From: Streptomyces sp. R28
Lineage (GTDB): Bacteria; Actinomycetota; Actinomycetes; Streptomycetales; Streptomycetaceae
Assembly (NCBI RefSeq): GCF_041052385.1
Contig: NZ_CP163439.1
Location: 3,585,001 to 3,649,000 of the forward strand
Reading direction: 5' to 3'
Length of the DNA: 64,000 nucleotides
The translations under genes and the position numbers were made by a program. This document shows positions 45,021 through 55,141 of the stretch, piece by piece. The notes under the pieces are model-generated. The model saw only the letters and a list, made by a program, of their open reading frames with translations, searched no databases and was not told the origin of the DNA. Numbering within the stretch: the first letter of the stretch is position 1; each line of letters begins with the position of its first letter.

Positions 45021-46420
45021 GGCTGTACGAGATTCCGCAGATCGGCGAAACGGCGGTCGCCGATGCCATTGACCTCGCGCAGCTCGTCCACCGAACGGAA
45101 GCCACCGTGCTGGGTGCGGTAGTCGATGATGTGCTGGGCCAGCACCGGGCCGACGCCCGGGAGGGTGTCGAGCTGGTCCACGGTGGCCGTGTTGAGGGAG
45201 ACCGGCCCCACAGGTGCGGCCCCGGCGACCGCCGCACCTGCCGGGCCGGTGCCGGGAGCGGCCCCGGGGGCGGCAGCCGTACCGCCGACGATCACCTGCT
45301 CGCCGTCCACCAGGAACCGGGCCCGGTTGAGGCCGTCGGTGTTCGTGCCGGGACGCACCCCACCGGCCACACGCAATGCGTCGGCGACTCGCGACCCCGC
45401 CGGCAGGCGATGGATCCCCGGCTCGCGCACCTTGCCGCTGACGTCCACGACGATCTCCGCCGCGGCCGTGCCCACGGCACCCGGCGCATCGGCCGCCGAG
45501 GCACCGGCCACGGCCTCATCACTCTGGCCCCCTCCTCCGTACGAGGCCGCCGCCCGCACCACCTCGGGCGCCCGCACGGACTGCGCCCGGCCGGCCCAGA
45601 AGTGCTGCACGGCGAACCCGGCGGCGAGGACGAGAACCACGGTGAGCGCGACCACGCTCCGCCGCTCCAGCCCACACCTCACCTGCAACCACACCGGCAT
45701 CCGCTCCCGCAGAGCCGGCCCGACCCGCGTCCGCCAGTCCCCGGCACCCCCGTCACCGGCCCCGGCCCCGGCATGGTCCCCGGCACCCGCACCGGCATCC
45801 GGCGTGTCCGGGCCGACCGCCGTATCACCGCGCGGGACACCGGAGCCCAGCAGCACACCGGAGCCCAGCGCCACATCAGCGCGCGGCACATCAGTCCGCG
45901 GAACATCCGCACGCCTCGCCCCATCAACGCGCGGCCCACCCAAGCCCCCGGACCAGTCGGCGTACCGATCATCCATACCCACGGCCGCCCGAGCGCGCGG
46001 CGCGCCACTCAGGTCCGCTTCCGACTCCTCAACCCCCGCGCACCAATCGGGCTCCTCCCAAAGGAGTCCACGCGGCCCACGCGGCCTACTCGGTCCACGG
46101 GAAGCAGGCTCCTCCCCCGCTCCCGCCCTCGCCCCAGCCCCCGAACCAGCCCCCGAACCAGCCCCCGAACCAGCCCCCGAACTCGGGGCATACTCCTCCC
46201 CACCGAACGGCGGCCCCGCTCCCGACTCCCGCCACTCCCCGGCCCGTTCGGCGAAAATCACCTCCGCCCTGCGGCGCAACTCCTCCGCCGACGCATGGCG
46301 CTGCCGTGCCCGCCCCGGGACATGCATGCGTCGTCGATGGCGGGCTCGGCCGTCGGAGTCGGGGCCGCGCCCCGGGCCACTGGTTGCCGTCGTGGTACGT
46401 GTGCGTGATCGAAGTGCCAT
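45017..46420 (-). CDS. ComEA-family DNA-binding protein with long N-terminal extension
   Basis: A 467-residue membrane-anchored protein. The first ~260 residues are low-complexity, rich in Gly, Ala, Arg and Pro, including a Ser-Gly-Ala-Gly run. One membrane helix follows (SVVALTVVLVLAAGFAVQHF), then an SLBB domain (EIVVDVSGKVREPGIHRLPAG) and a C-terminal double helix-hairpin-helix (VSLNTATVDQLDTLPGVGPV, VDELREVNGIGDRRFADLR) that binds DNA. Typical ComEA lacks the long cytoplasmic extension. I prefer ATG 46420 over GTG 46438; neither has a clear ribosome site. It overlaps comEC. Confidence 0.9.
   Translation of the reverse strand: MALRSRTRTTTATSGPGRGPDSDGRARHRRRMHVPGRARQRHASAEELRRRAEVIFAERAGEWRESGAGPPFGGEEYAPSSGAGSGAGSGAGSGAGARAGAGEEPASRGPSRPRGPRGLLWEEPDWCAGVEESEADLSGAPRARAAVGMDDRYADWSGGLGGPRVDGARRADVPRTDVPRADVALGSGVLLGSGVPRGDTAVGPDTPDAGAGAGDHAGAGAGDGGAGDWRTRVGPALRERMPVWLQVRCGLERRSVVALTVVLVLAAGFAVQHFWAGRAQSVRAPEVVRAAASYGGGGQSDEAVAGASAADAPGAVGTAAAEIVVDVSGKVREPGIHRLPAGSRVADALRVAGGVRPGTNTDGLNRARFLVDGEQVIVGGTAAAPGAAPGTGPAGAAVAGAAPVGPVSLNTATVDQLDTLPGVGPVLAQHIIDYRTQHGGFRSVDELREVNGIGDRRFADLRNLVQP
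46136..46190. repeat. 12-bp repeat in comEA
   Basis: CCCCGAACCAGC is repeated about four times, encoding (Gly-Ala-Gly-Ser)n in the ComEA N-terminal extension. The unit number is likely variable between strains. Confidence 0.88.
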
Positions 46421-46584
46421 GCGACGAGGATCGGACACCTCGCCACACTCGCGATGATCTTGCTCAATTCCCGGGGATTACCGCCGAGTTGTGGATAACT
46501 CCGCCACCCACACGAGTGACGCACCCCGAAGAGCCCGCCTCCACGGCTGTGGCTAATCCGTCACCACGACCGCCCCCGTCACCT

Positions 46585-47430
46585 TCACCGCGGCGAAACC
46601 ACAACCCCCAACAACCCAGGCCCGGTATGCGCCCCGATCACCGCCCCGACCTCACTCACATGCAGCTCAGCCAACCCCGGCACCCGCGCCCGCAAACGAT
46701 CCGCCAGTGCCGACGCCCGGTCAGGGGCGGAGAGATGGTGCACCGCGATGTCGACCTGCGCGCTGCCCGCCCGCTCGGCAGCGATCTCCTCGAGGCGGGC
46801 GATCGCCCTGGATGCCGTCCGTACCTTCTCCAGCGGTCCGATCCGGCCGCCCTCCAGCTGCAGCAGCGGCTTCACCGCGAGCGCGGACCCCAACAGCGCC
46901 TGGGCGGCCCCGATACGGCCACCGCGGCGCAGATAGTCGAGGGTGTCGACGTAGAAGTAGGCGGCCGTGCCCCCGGCCCGCTTCTCCGCGGCGGTGACGG
47001 CCTCGTCCACCGTGCCGCCCGTCTCCGCCACCTCCGCCGCGGCGAGCGCGCAGAAGCCGAGCGCCATGGCGATCATCCCGGTGTCCACGACCCGCACCGG
47101 CACCGGTGCCTCGCGCGCCGCGAGGACCGCCGCGTCGTAGGTGCCGGAGAGCTCGGCGGACAGGTGCAGGGAGACGATGCCGGTGGCGCCGGACTCGGCG
47201 ACCTTGCGGTAGTGCTCCGCGAAGACCTGCGGGCTGGGGCGCGAGGTGGTGACGGGGCGTCGCTTCTGCAACGCCTGGGCGAGGGAACGGGTCGAGATCT
47301 CGGTGCCCTCGTCCAGCGCCTGGCCGCCGACGACCACGGTCAGGGGCACCGCGGTGATGCCGTGGCGCTCCATCGTCCGCGGCGGCAGGTAGGCCGTTGA
47401 ATCGGTGACGATCGCGACATGGCGGGACAT
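46585..47430 (-). CDS. DegV-family fatty-acid-binding protein
   Basis: A 281-residue DegV protein; the family binds long-chain fatty acids, and related FakB proteins present them to a fatty-acid kinase. It starts SRHVAIVTDSTAYLPP, contains RPVTTSRPSPQVFAEHY (the TSxPS lipid-head motif), IVSLHLSAELSGTYDAA and VRVVDTGMIAMALGF, and ends EVGAVIGAHTGPGLLG, the classic signature. No FakA homologue is in the window. Downstream, 46421-46584 holds no gene. Confidence 0.93.
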   Translation of the reverse strand: MSRHVAIVTDSTAYLPPRTMERHGITAVPLTVVVGGQALDEGTEISTRSLAQALQKRRPVTTSRPSPQVFAEHYRKVAESGATGIVSLHLSAELSGTYDAAVLAAREAPVPVRVVDTGMIAMALGFCALAAAEVAETGGTVDEAVTAAEKRAGGTAAYFYVDTLDYLRRGGRIGAAQALLGSALAVKPLLQLEGGRIGPLEKVRTASRAIARLEEIAAERAGSAQVDIAVHHLSAPDRASALADRLRARVPGLAELHVSEVGAVIGAHTGPGLLGVVVSPR

Positions 47431-47523
47431 GAGCTGGAGGTTACCTGGCGTAGCGCCCGGGCGGCAGTCCGACCCCTTTCACCTGGGAATGCCTTGACCG
47501 GATCAGCGCGGGCTCGGCCGTCC

Positions 47524-48267
47524 TCAAGTCGTGCTCTCGGGGCGGGGTTTCTTCTGCCAGGGGTACGTCGGGCGAGGGCCGGGCGGCGTGATGGCGGGCC
47601 GCGTAGGCTCCTCGGCCCGCTGCGGCTGAGGGCTGTCCGGCCAGGTCTGCTCGGTCGTCGCGGCGGCCTCGGTGGCCGGGGCCTCCGGCCACGGGGGCGG
47701 CGGCGGCGACGACGAGGGCTCCGTGGTCTGCCAGTGCCGCAGGGCGCCGGTCTCCACGTCGATCTGCGCGCTGAGGCTGTCCAGGTCGTCGTCGGCGAAG
47801 CGGTGGGCCCGGTCGCGGGCCGCCCAGCGCAGCGCATCCGCGGACTGGACGATGCGCTCGGTGCGCTCGCGCAGGTCGGGCAGCCGCTCGCCGAGCGTCG
47901 CCCGGTCCGGCTCGGACTCCAGGCGCCGCAGTTCGGCGTCCAGTTCGTGCCCGTGCGCGTTGAGTCGCTGGAAGAGGCCGAGGGACTCCTTGAGGGACTG
48001 GTCGTCGGTCGCGCCCGCGTGCAGCGCGTCCTGGGTGGCCCGCATGGAGGTGCGCAGCTTCAGCCGCAGCTGGGCGAGCTCTCCGACCGGGCCCGGCTGG
48101 GCGAAGGACTTGGCCCGCAGGGTGTGGTCCTCGACCGTGCGCCGGGCGTGGGTGATGGTTTCGTCGACGCGGCGCTTGGCGGCGCCGACCACCTTCACCG
48201 TGGCGTACGCGCCCAGCGCGACGAAGAGCACGAAGAGCAGGGCGACAACTGCGATCACTGCTTCCAC
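47524..48267 (-). CDS. Membrane-anchored coiled-coil protein, unknown function
   Basis: A 247-residue protein with one N-terminal membrane helix (AVIAVVALLFVLFVALGAYA) followed by a long helical, charged region (ARRTVEDHTLRAKSF ... LRRLESEPDRATLGERLPDL) likely to form coiled coil, and a Pro-rich tail from residue ~190. GTG 48267 has GGAGG five bases upstream, which fixes the start. No domain is recognised. It follows leuS on the same strand and precedes degV; topology suggests a cytoplasmic scaffold. Confidence 0.82.
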   Translation of the reverse strand: MEAVIAVVALLFVLFVALGAYATVKVVGAAKRRVDETITHARRTVEDHTLRAKSFAQPGPVGELAQLRLKLRTSMRATQDALHAGATDDQSLKESLGLFQRLNAHGHELDAELRRLESEPDRATLGERLPDLRERTERIVQSADALRWAARDRAHRFADDDLDSLSAQIDVETGALRHWQTTEPSSSPPPPPWPEAPATEAAATTEQTWPDSPQPQRAEEPTRPAITPPGPRPTYPWQKKPRPESTT

Positions 48268-48380
48268 GAGCTCCTCCTCCGACCGGCCGCGGCACACACC
48301 GCGTCACTCTTCAACGGTAAACGCAGCGGGCAGGCCCGGAGTTCCAACAGAACCCCGAACCTGCCCGTAGGGGATCACCC

Positions 48381-48500
48381 CGAGCCGATCACCATGCTCA
48401 CGGCCGCCTCTGAGCCGATCACCATGCTCACGGCAGTCCCTGAGCCGTCCGCCGCGCTCACGTCAGTCCCTGAGCCGCCCGCCACCCTCACGGCGCCCGC
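48381..48500. repeat. Four 30-bp tandem repeats downstream of leuS
   Basis: Units at 48381, 48411, 48441 and 48471 share TGAGCCG...GCTCACGG...; the first two are nearly identical, later ones diverge. They lie in the 268-base gap 48268-48535 after the leuS stop. On the minus strand each could encode a ten-residue unit, but the leuS stop precedes them. Confidence 0.9.
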
Positions 48501-48535
48501 CGAGCCCCGCCCGAACCCGCCCGATCGCCGAAGGC

Positions 48536-51409
<2,874 letters not shown>

Positions 51410-51464
51410 GATCCTCAAAGCTCCATCGGTCGTCTCTGCCAGCGGCTGCGGTTCTCCGGAAACG

Positions 51465-51488
51465 AAAAAACCCCTCGCACAGGAGGGG
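51465..51488 (-). promoter_or_regulatory. leuS attenuator terminator
   Basis: On the minus strand CCCCTC-CTGTGC-GAGGGG is followed directly by six T residues (51470-51465), a textbook intrinsic terminator, 56 bases before the leuS start. An upstream CCGACC/GGTCGG pair (about 51503-51530) could be a competing stem. Together with the leader peptide it forms an attenuator. Confidence 0.82.
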
Positions 51489-51535
51489 ACGCCGCGCCGA
51501 TTCCGACCATCCGGTTGGCCCGGGGTCGGGACTGA

Positions 51536-51574
51536 TCAGCGCGGCTCGCTAAGCAGAAGGCGTACGGCACGCAT
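51536..51574 (-). CDS. leuS leader peptide
   Basis: A 12-codon reading frame, MRAVRLLLSEPR followed by TGA, with three consecutive leucine codons (CTT CTG CTT). It lies about 50 bases before the attenuator terminator and in the same direction as leuS. A TACCCT -10-like hexamer ends six bases before the ATG, so transcription could begin at or near the start codon, giving a leaderless leader mRNA. Ribosome stalling at Leu codons when leucyl-tRNA is scarce would favour antitermination (known mechanism for amino-acid operons; application here is inference). Confidence 0.78.
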   Translation of the reverse strand: MRAVRLLLSEPR

Positions 51575-51875
51575 GGCGCCAGGGTACCGCAGCGCCGGAG
51601 CGCGTCGCGACGACCTTTCGACGGGGGGCGCGACAGCTTCCGGACGGGGGCGCGTGAACAATCGCGCGCCGAATTCCGTACCTGAGGGTTGTGAAGACCT
51701 GGAAAAGCTGAACAACCTTCAATTGTTACCTGGCGTAACAGTCGCTAAGGGACATCGCGAGCTCCTCGCAGCCCGTAGATAACAACGCAATAACTCAAAC
51801 GCCGTACCCCCCGGTATGGAGCCACTTAGAGTGCGGCAGCGGGACCGCCTTCCCGAACCGCTCGGAGTTGCCCCC
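51575..51875. promoter_or_regulatory. Divergent region between leuS leader and cytochrome b gene
   Basis: These 301 bases hold the leuS promoter and the promoter of the redox operon. From 51660 the DNA becomes AT-rich for this genome. Two dyads are visible: GGTTGT...ACAACC (51687-51717) and TGTTAC-CTGGC-GTAACA (51724-51740). They are candidate operators; no regulator is identified. Confidence 0.45.
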
Positions 51876-53216
51876 ATGAACCCTCGTCGTAGTAACAGTT
51901 CGCTCCCCAGGACGGGCCGGTCGGCCTACGGGGTGGCGACCGCTGCTGTTCTGCTGCTCATACCCCTGGTCGTGCTGCTCGGCGGCACCTGGCTCCAGGA
52001 GTTCCTCAACTTCGGCGCCGGCGTCCTGTCGCTCGTCTGCCTCACCTGCTCGGTGATCTGGGGCCTCGTCGCCCAGGACCGGATGATCCTCAACACCCGC
52101 CAGCGGATCATCGCGCAGGGCATCCACCGGGTGACGGCCGTGGGCTCGATCGCGTTCCTCCTGGTGCACATCGGCGTGAAGCTGGCGCTGGACCACGCCA
52201 GCCCGATCGCCGCACTGATCCCCTTCAGCCTGGTGTTCGCCGGCGGCGACGAGATCCCGGGCAGCGCCTTCCTCATCGGCCTGGGCTCCCTGGCCGCCCT
52301 GCTCATGATCTTCGTGGGTGTCACCGGCGCCCTGCGCAACCAGTTCGCCTCCCCGGCGCCGGTCGCCGCGCGCTGGCGCGCGATGCACATGCTGGCCTAC
52401 CCGGCCTGGTGCGCGGCCCTGATCCACGGCCTGTTCGCCGGCCGTCCCGCGAAGACGTTCTTCATGGTCAGCTACGAGCTGTGCGTGGTCGCCGTCGCCG
52501 CGGCCCTCGCGCTGCGCGCCTCCCCGCGCCCCGTCAAGCGCAAGTTCGCCGACCGGCTCGCCCAGATCATCGGCAACGAGCCCGGGGCCCGCGAGGACCT
52601 GGAGGAGAGCCGCGCGCGGGCCGCGTCCGGGTCCGCACTGCCGGGCTACGAGAACCAGCGCCGCCCCTCACGGCCGTCGCGCGAGGAGCGGACGGGCACC
52701 CTGCCCGGCATGCCCTCCACGCCTCCCTCCGCGGCGGAGTCCACGGGCGGCTTCGCCGCCGCCTACCGCGCGGTCTCACCCCGTTCCCAGGGCCGGCAGC
52801 AGCCCTACATGGCCGACCAGACCTCACGCATGGACATGCCCCTGGACATGCAGCCCACGGAGGCCATCCCGCGCGTCGACGGCCCGGGCAGCACCTCGGG
52901 CAGCTGGCCGATCCCGTCCCCGCCCCCCGTGGGCGAGGCACCCCCGTCGTCCTACGACCCGCTCAACGACACGGGCTACAACATCCCCGTCTACGACAAT
53001 TCGGGCGCCCAGGGCTATGGCGCAGGCGCTGCGGGCTACGGCTCGAGTGATGTGTACGACACCGCTGAGACGAACGCCGTCTTCGGTACGTACAACCAGA
53101 ACGACACGTACAACAACAGCGGTCCCGCCACTGAAACATTCCCCGGTGCCTCCTACGACTTCGACGCACCGGGGTCGGGCGAACCTTGGAACACGCCTTC
53201 CGGAGGCTTTAAGTGA
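51876..53216 (+). CDS. b-type cytochrome-like membrane protein
   Basis: A 446-residue protein. Residues ~15-215 contain five or six membrane helices, with paired histidines H-x10-H (GIHRVTAVGSIAFLLVHIG) and H-x12-H (MHMLAYPAWCAALIHG) suited to bis-His heme b binding as in ferric-reductase-like domains. The C-terminal ~230 residues are a hydrophilic tail rich in Ser, Gly, Pro, Tyr and Asn (DNSGAQGYGAGAAGYGSSD), probably cytoplasmic. ATG 51876 has GGAG nine bases upstream. Its stop overlaps the GTG of the NuoF-ferredoxin gene, implying a two-subunit membrane oxidoreductase. The electron acceptor is unknown. Confidence 0.82.
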   Translation: MNPRRSNSSLPRTGRSAYGVATAAVLLLIPLVVLLGGTWLQEFLNFGAGVLSLVCLTCSVIWGLVAQDRMILNTRQRIIAQGIHRVTAVGSIAFLLVHIGVKLALDHASPIAALIPFSLVFAGGDEIPGSAFLIGLGSLAALLMIFVGVTGALRNQFASPAPVAARWRAMHMLAYPAWCAALIHGLFAGRPAKTFFMVSYELCVVAVAAALALRASPRPVKRKFADRLAQIIGNEPGAREDLEESRARAASGSALPGYENQRRPSRPSREERTGTLPGMPSTPPSAAESTGGFAAAYRAVSPRSQGRQQPYMADQTSRMDMPLDMQPTEAIPRVDGPGSTSGSWPIPSPPPVGEAPPSSYDPLNDTGYNIPVYDNSGAQGYGAGAAGYGSSDVYDTAETNAVFGTYNQNDTYNNSGPATETFPGASYDFDAPGSGEPWNTPSGGFK

Positions 53217-54826
53217 ACGAGGCCCTGCCCGACGTACCCGAAGTCCGCGTAGTCGGACTTCCTCAGCTCACGTCGGGCTTCGACCTTGTCGAAAGGCTCG
53301 ATCTGCCCATGCATCTGAAGGTGCACGGGCCGCTCGAACCGATGGGCGGCGAGCAACTCGCGAAGCTCGCCGAGAACATCAACCTGAAGGGCCGCGGCGG
53401 CGCGGGCTTCCCCTTCCACAAGAAGCTGCGCACGGTCGCCGAGGCCGCGATCAAGCGCGGTGTACGACCGGTCGTCGTCGTCAACGGCAGTGAGGACGAA
53501 CCGGCCTGCCGCAAGGACACGGTGATGATCAACCGTGCCCCCCACCTCATCCTGGACGGCGCGCTGCTGTGCGCCGAAGCCCTGGGTGCCCGCACGCTCG
53601 TGGTGGGGGTCACCCGGGAATCGACCCAGCGCTCCATGGAGGCCGCCCTCGCCGAGCGCGGTCTCAGCAACAGCCGTCGGTCCGCGCTACGCGCGTTCGT
53701 GCAGCGCAACCCGGTGCGCATGGTCACCGGCGCCGCCGCCTCCCTGATCCGCTCGATCGACGGCGGCCCGGCCATCCCGTCCGGCCGCAAGGTCAGCGCC
53801 TCGCAGAACGGCGTCGGCGGCGCCCCGACCCTGCTGTCCAACGCCGAGACGTTCGCGCAACTCGCGATCGCCGCCCGCATCGGCCCGGAGCGCTACGGCA
53901 ACACCGGTCTGTACGACGAGCCGGGCACCGTCATGCTCACGGTCTCCGGCGCGGTCGCCCGCCCGATGGTCATCGAGGTTCCCACGGGCGTACCACTGCG
54001 CTACGTCCTCCAGCTCGCCGGCGCCCCGCCCGTTCCCCAGGGCGTGCTGACCGGCGGCTACCACGGCAAGTGGATCGACGCGGCGACGGTCAACGAGGCG
54101 ATCGTCTCCCGCAACTCCCTGGACGCGGTGGGCGGTGCACTGGGCGCCGGCGCGATCCTGCCGATCACTCAGGAGACCTGCCCGCTGGGCGAGTCACTGC
54201 GGGTGGCGCAGTGGCTGGCCGAGGAGAGCGCGGGGCAGTGCGGCCCCTGCTACCTCGGTCTGCCGGCCGCCGCGCGCGGCCTGGAGGACATCCTCAACGG
54301 CGGTGGCCCCGCCGCCCTGGAGGCGCTCAAGCAGGTCGCCAAGAACGTGAAGCGGCGCGGCGCGTGCTCGCACCCGGACGGCTCCGCGATGTTCCTGGAG
54401 TCGACCATCAAGGCGTTCACCGACGACCTCGCGGCACACGTCCTCGGCAACGGCTGCGGACGGCCCGTGGAGGGAGTTCTGCCCCTCTTCGAGGGCGGCA
54501 GGGCGCCTTCGGGCATCCCGGGCGGCGCCGAGTCGGAGGAGAACGGCCCCAGCCGCCAGAAGATCCACGTCGACTGGACCCTGTGCCGCGGCCACGGCCT
54601 GTGCGCGGACATCCTCCCGGAGGTCTTCCAACTCGGCGCCGACGGCTTCCCGACCGTCGCTCAGGCGAAGGTCCCGCGCTACGCCGAGGCCAAGGCCCTG
54701 CGCGCGGTACGCCGTTGCCCCGCCCTCGCCCTGCGCATCGAGGAGGACACCCGCGCGCAGGACTCCTCCCGCAACAACCTGCCGGTGCTCTCCCAGGGCC
54801 GCGGCAGGCGCGCCCTGGGCCGCTGA
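53213..54826 (+). CDS. NuoF-like flavoprotein fused to a ferredoxin
   Basis: A 537-residue soluble oxidoreductase. Residues ~50-420 match the NADH-dehydrogenase 51-kDa (NuoF) fold: NLKGRGGAGFPFHKK (FMN), VVVNGSEDEPACRKDT, and an N3-type cluster region. The latter reads ESAGQCGPC where complex I has ESCGKCTPC, so the first ligand cysteine is alanine; the distal RRGACSHPDG cysteine remains. Residues ~450-515 are a small ferredoxin (DWTLCRGHGLCADILPEVF, then RRCPALALRI) with C-x5-C and C-P spacing, as in [3Fe-4S] P450-type ferredoxins. GTG 53213 overlaps the cytochrome gene. It probably passes electrons between a nicotinamide cofactor and the heme subunit (inference). Confidence 0.88.
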   Translation: MNEALPDVPEVRVVGLPQLTSGFDLVERLDLPMHLKVHGPLEPMGGEQLAKLAENINLKGRGGAGFPFHKKLRTVAEAAIKRGVRPVVVVNGSEDEPACRKDTVMINRAPHLILDGALLCAEALGARTLVVGVTRESTQRSMEAALAERGLSNSRRSALRAFVQRNPVRMVTGAAASLIRSIDGGPAIPSGRKVSASQNGVGGAPTLLSNAETFAQLAIAARIGPERYGNTGLYDEPGTVMLTVSGAVARPMVIEVPTGVPLRYVLQLAGAPPVPQGVLTGGYHGKWIDAATVNEAIVSRNSLDAVGGALGAGAILPITQETCPLGESLRVAQWLAEESAGQCGPCYLGLPAAARGLEDILNGGGPAALEALKQVAKNVKRRGACSHPDGSAMFLESTIKAFTDDLAAHVLGNGCGRPVEGVLPLFEGGRAPSGIPGGAESEENGPSRQKIHVDWTLCRGHGLCADILPEVFQLGADGFPTVAQAKVPRYAEAKALRAVRRCPALALRIEEDTRAQDSSRNNLPVLSQGRGRRALGR

Positions 54827-54855
54827 GGCGCCCTGAGCCCGGGCACGCACGCGTA

Positions 54856-54883
54856 GAGGGGCCGTCCGATCGGACGGCCCCTC
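54856..54883 (+). terminator. Terminator of the cytochrome/NuoF operon
   Basis: GAGGGGCCGTCCG-AT-CGGACGGCCCCTC is a perfect 13-bp palindromic stem followed by ATTT, 30 bases past the stop codon. Confidence 0.9.
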
Positions 54884-54921
54884 ATTTCCATGGCTGCCCC
54901 TGAAGGCGACGGGCTGCCGAC

Positions 54922-54963
54922 AAACGAAAAGATCCCGCCGGATCGAATCGATCCGGCGGGATC
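54922..54963 (-). terminator. tRNA-Ala (copy 1) terminator
   Basis: On the minus strand a 13-bp stem (GATCCCGCCGGAT/ATCCGGCGGGATC, 54931-54963) is followed by TTTTCGTTT. It lies six bases past the tRNA 3' end. Confidence 0.9.
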
Positions 54964-54968
54964 TGCTG

Positions 54969-55041
54969 TGGAGCTAAGGAGAATTGAACTCCTGACCTCC
55001 TGCATGCCATGCAGGCGCTCTACCAACTGAGCTATAGCCCC
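54969..55041 (-). tRNA. tRNA-Ala(GGC), copy 1
   Basis: The 73-base minus-strand gene folds into a cloverleaf: acceptor GGGGCTA/TAGCTCC with discriminator A, D-arm AGCTCAGTTGGTAGAGC, anticodon arm CCTGC-ATGGCAT-GCAGG with anticodon GGC, and T-loop GTTCAATTC. CCA is not encoded. It decodes GCC, the most used Ala codon here. A second identical gene lies at 57091-57163. Confidence 0.97.
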
Positions 55042-55141
55042 TTGCCATGTCCCTCCGGGTTCCCCCGGCGGCGACGCCAACATTACCGGTCGACCTCGTG
55101 CAGCACCAAATCGTTTCCAGTCCGCACCGATACGGGCACTA

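Noticed and set aside
42189..46420. Functional natural competence locus
   Set aside because: comEA and comEC are conserved in actinomycetes, but no pilus or other competence genes are in the window, so competence itself is not claimed.
51465..51660. T-box riboswitch upstream of leuS
   Set aside because: No T-box consensus or specifier-loop architecture is seen; the leader peptide with Leu codons explains the terminator better.
51687..51717. Rex-type operator suggested by TTGTGAA
   Set aside because: The matching TTCACAA half with correct spacing is absent, so it is listed only as an unassigned dyad.
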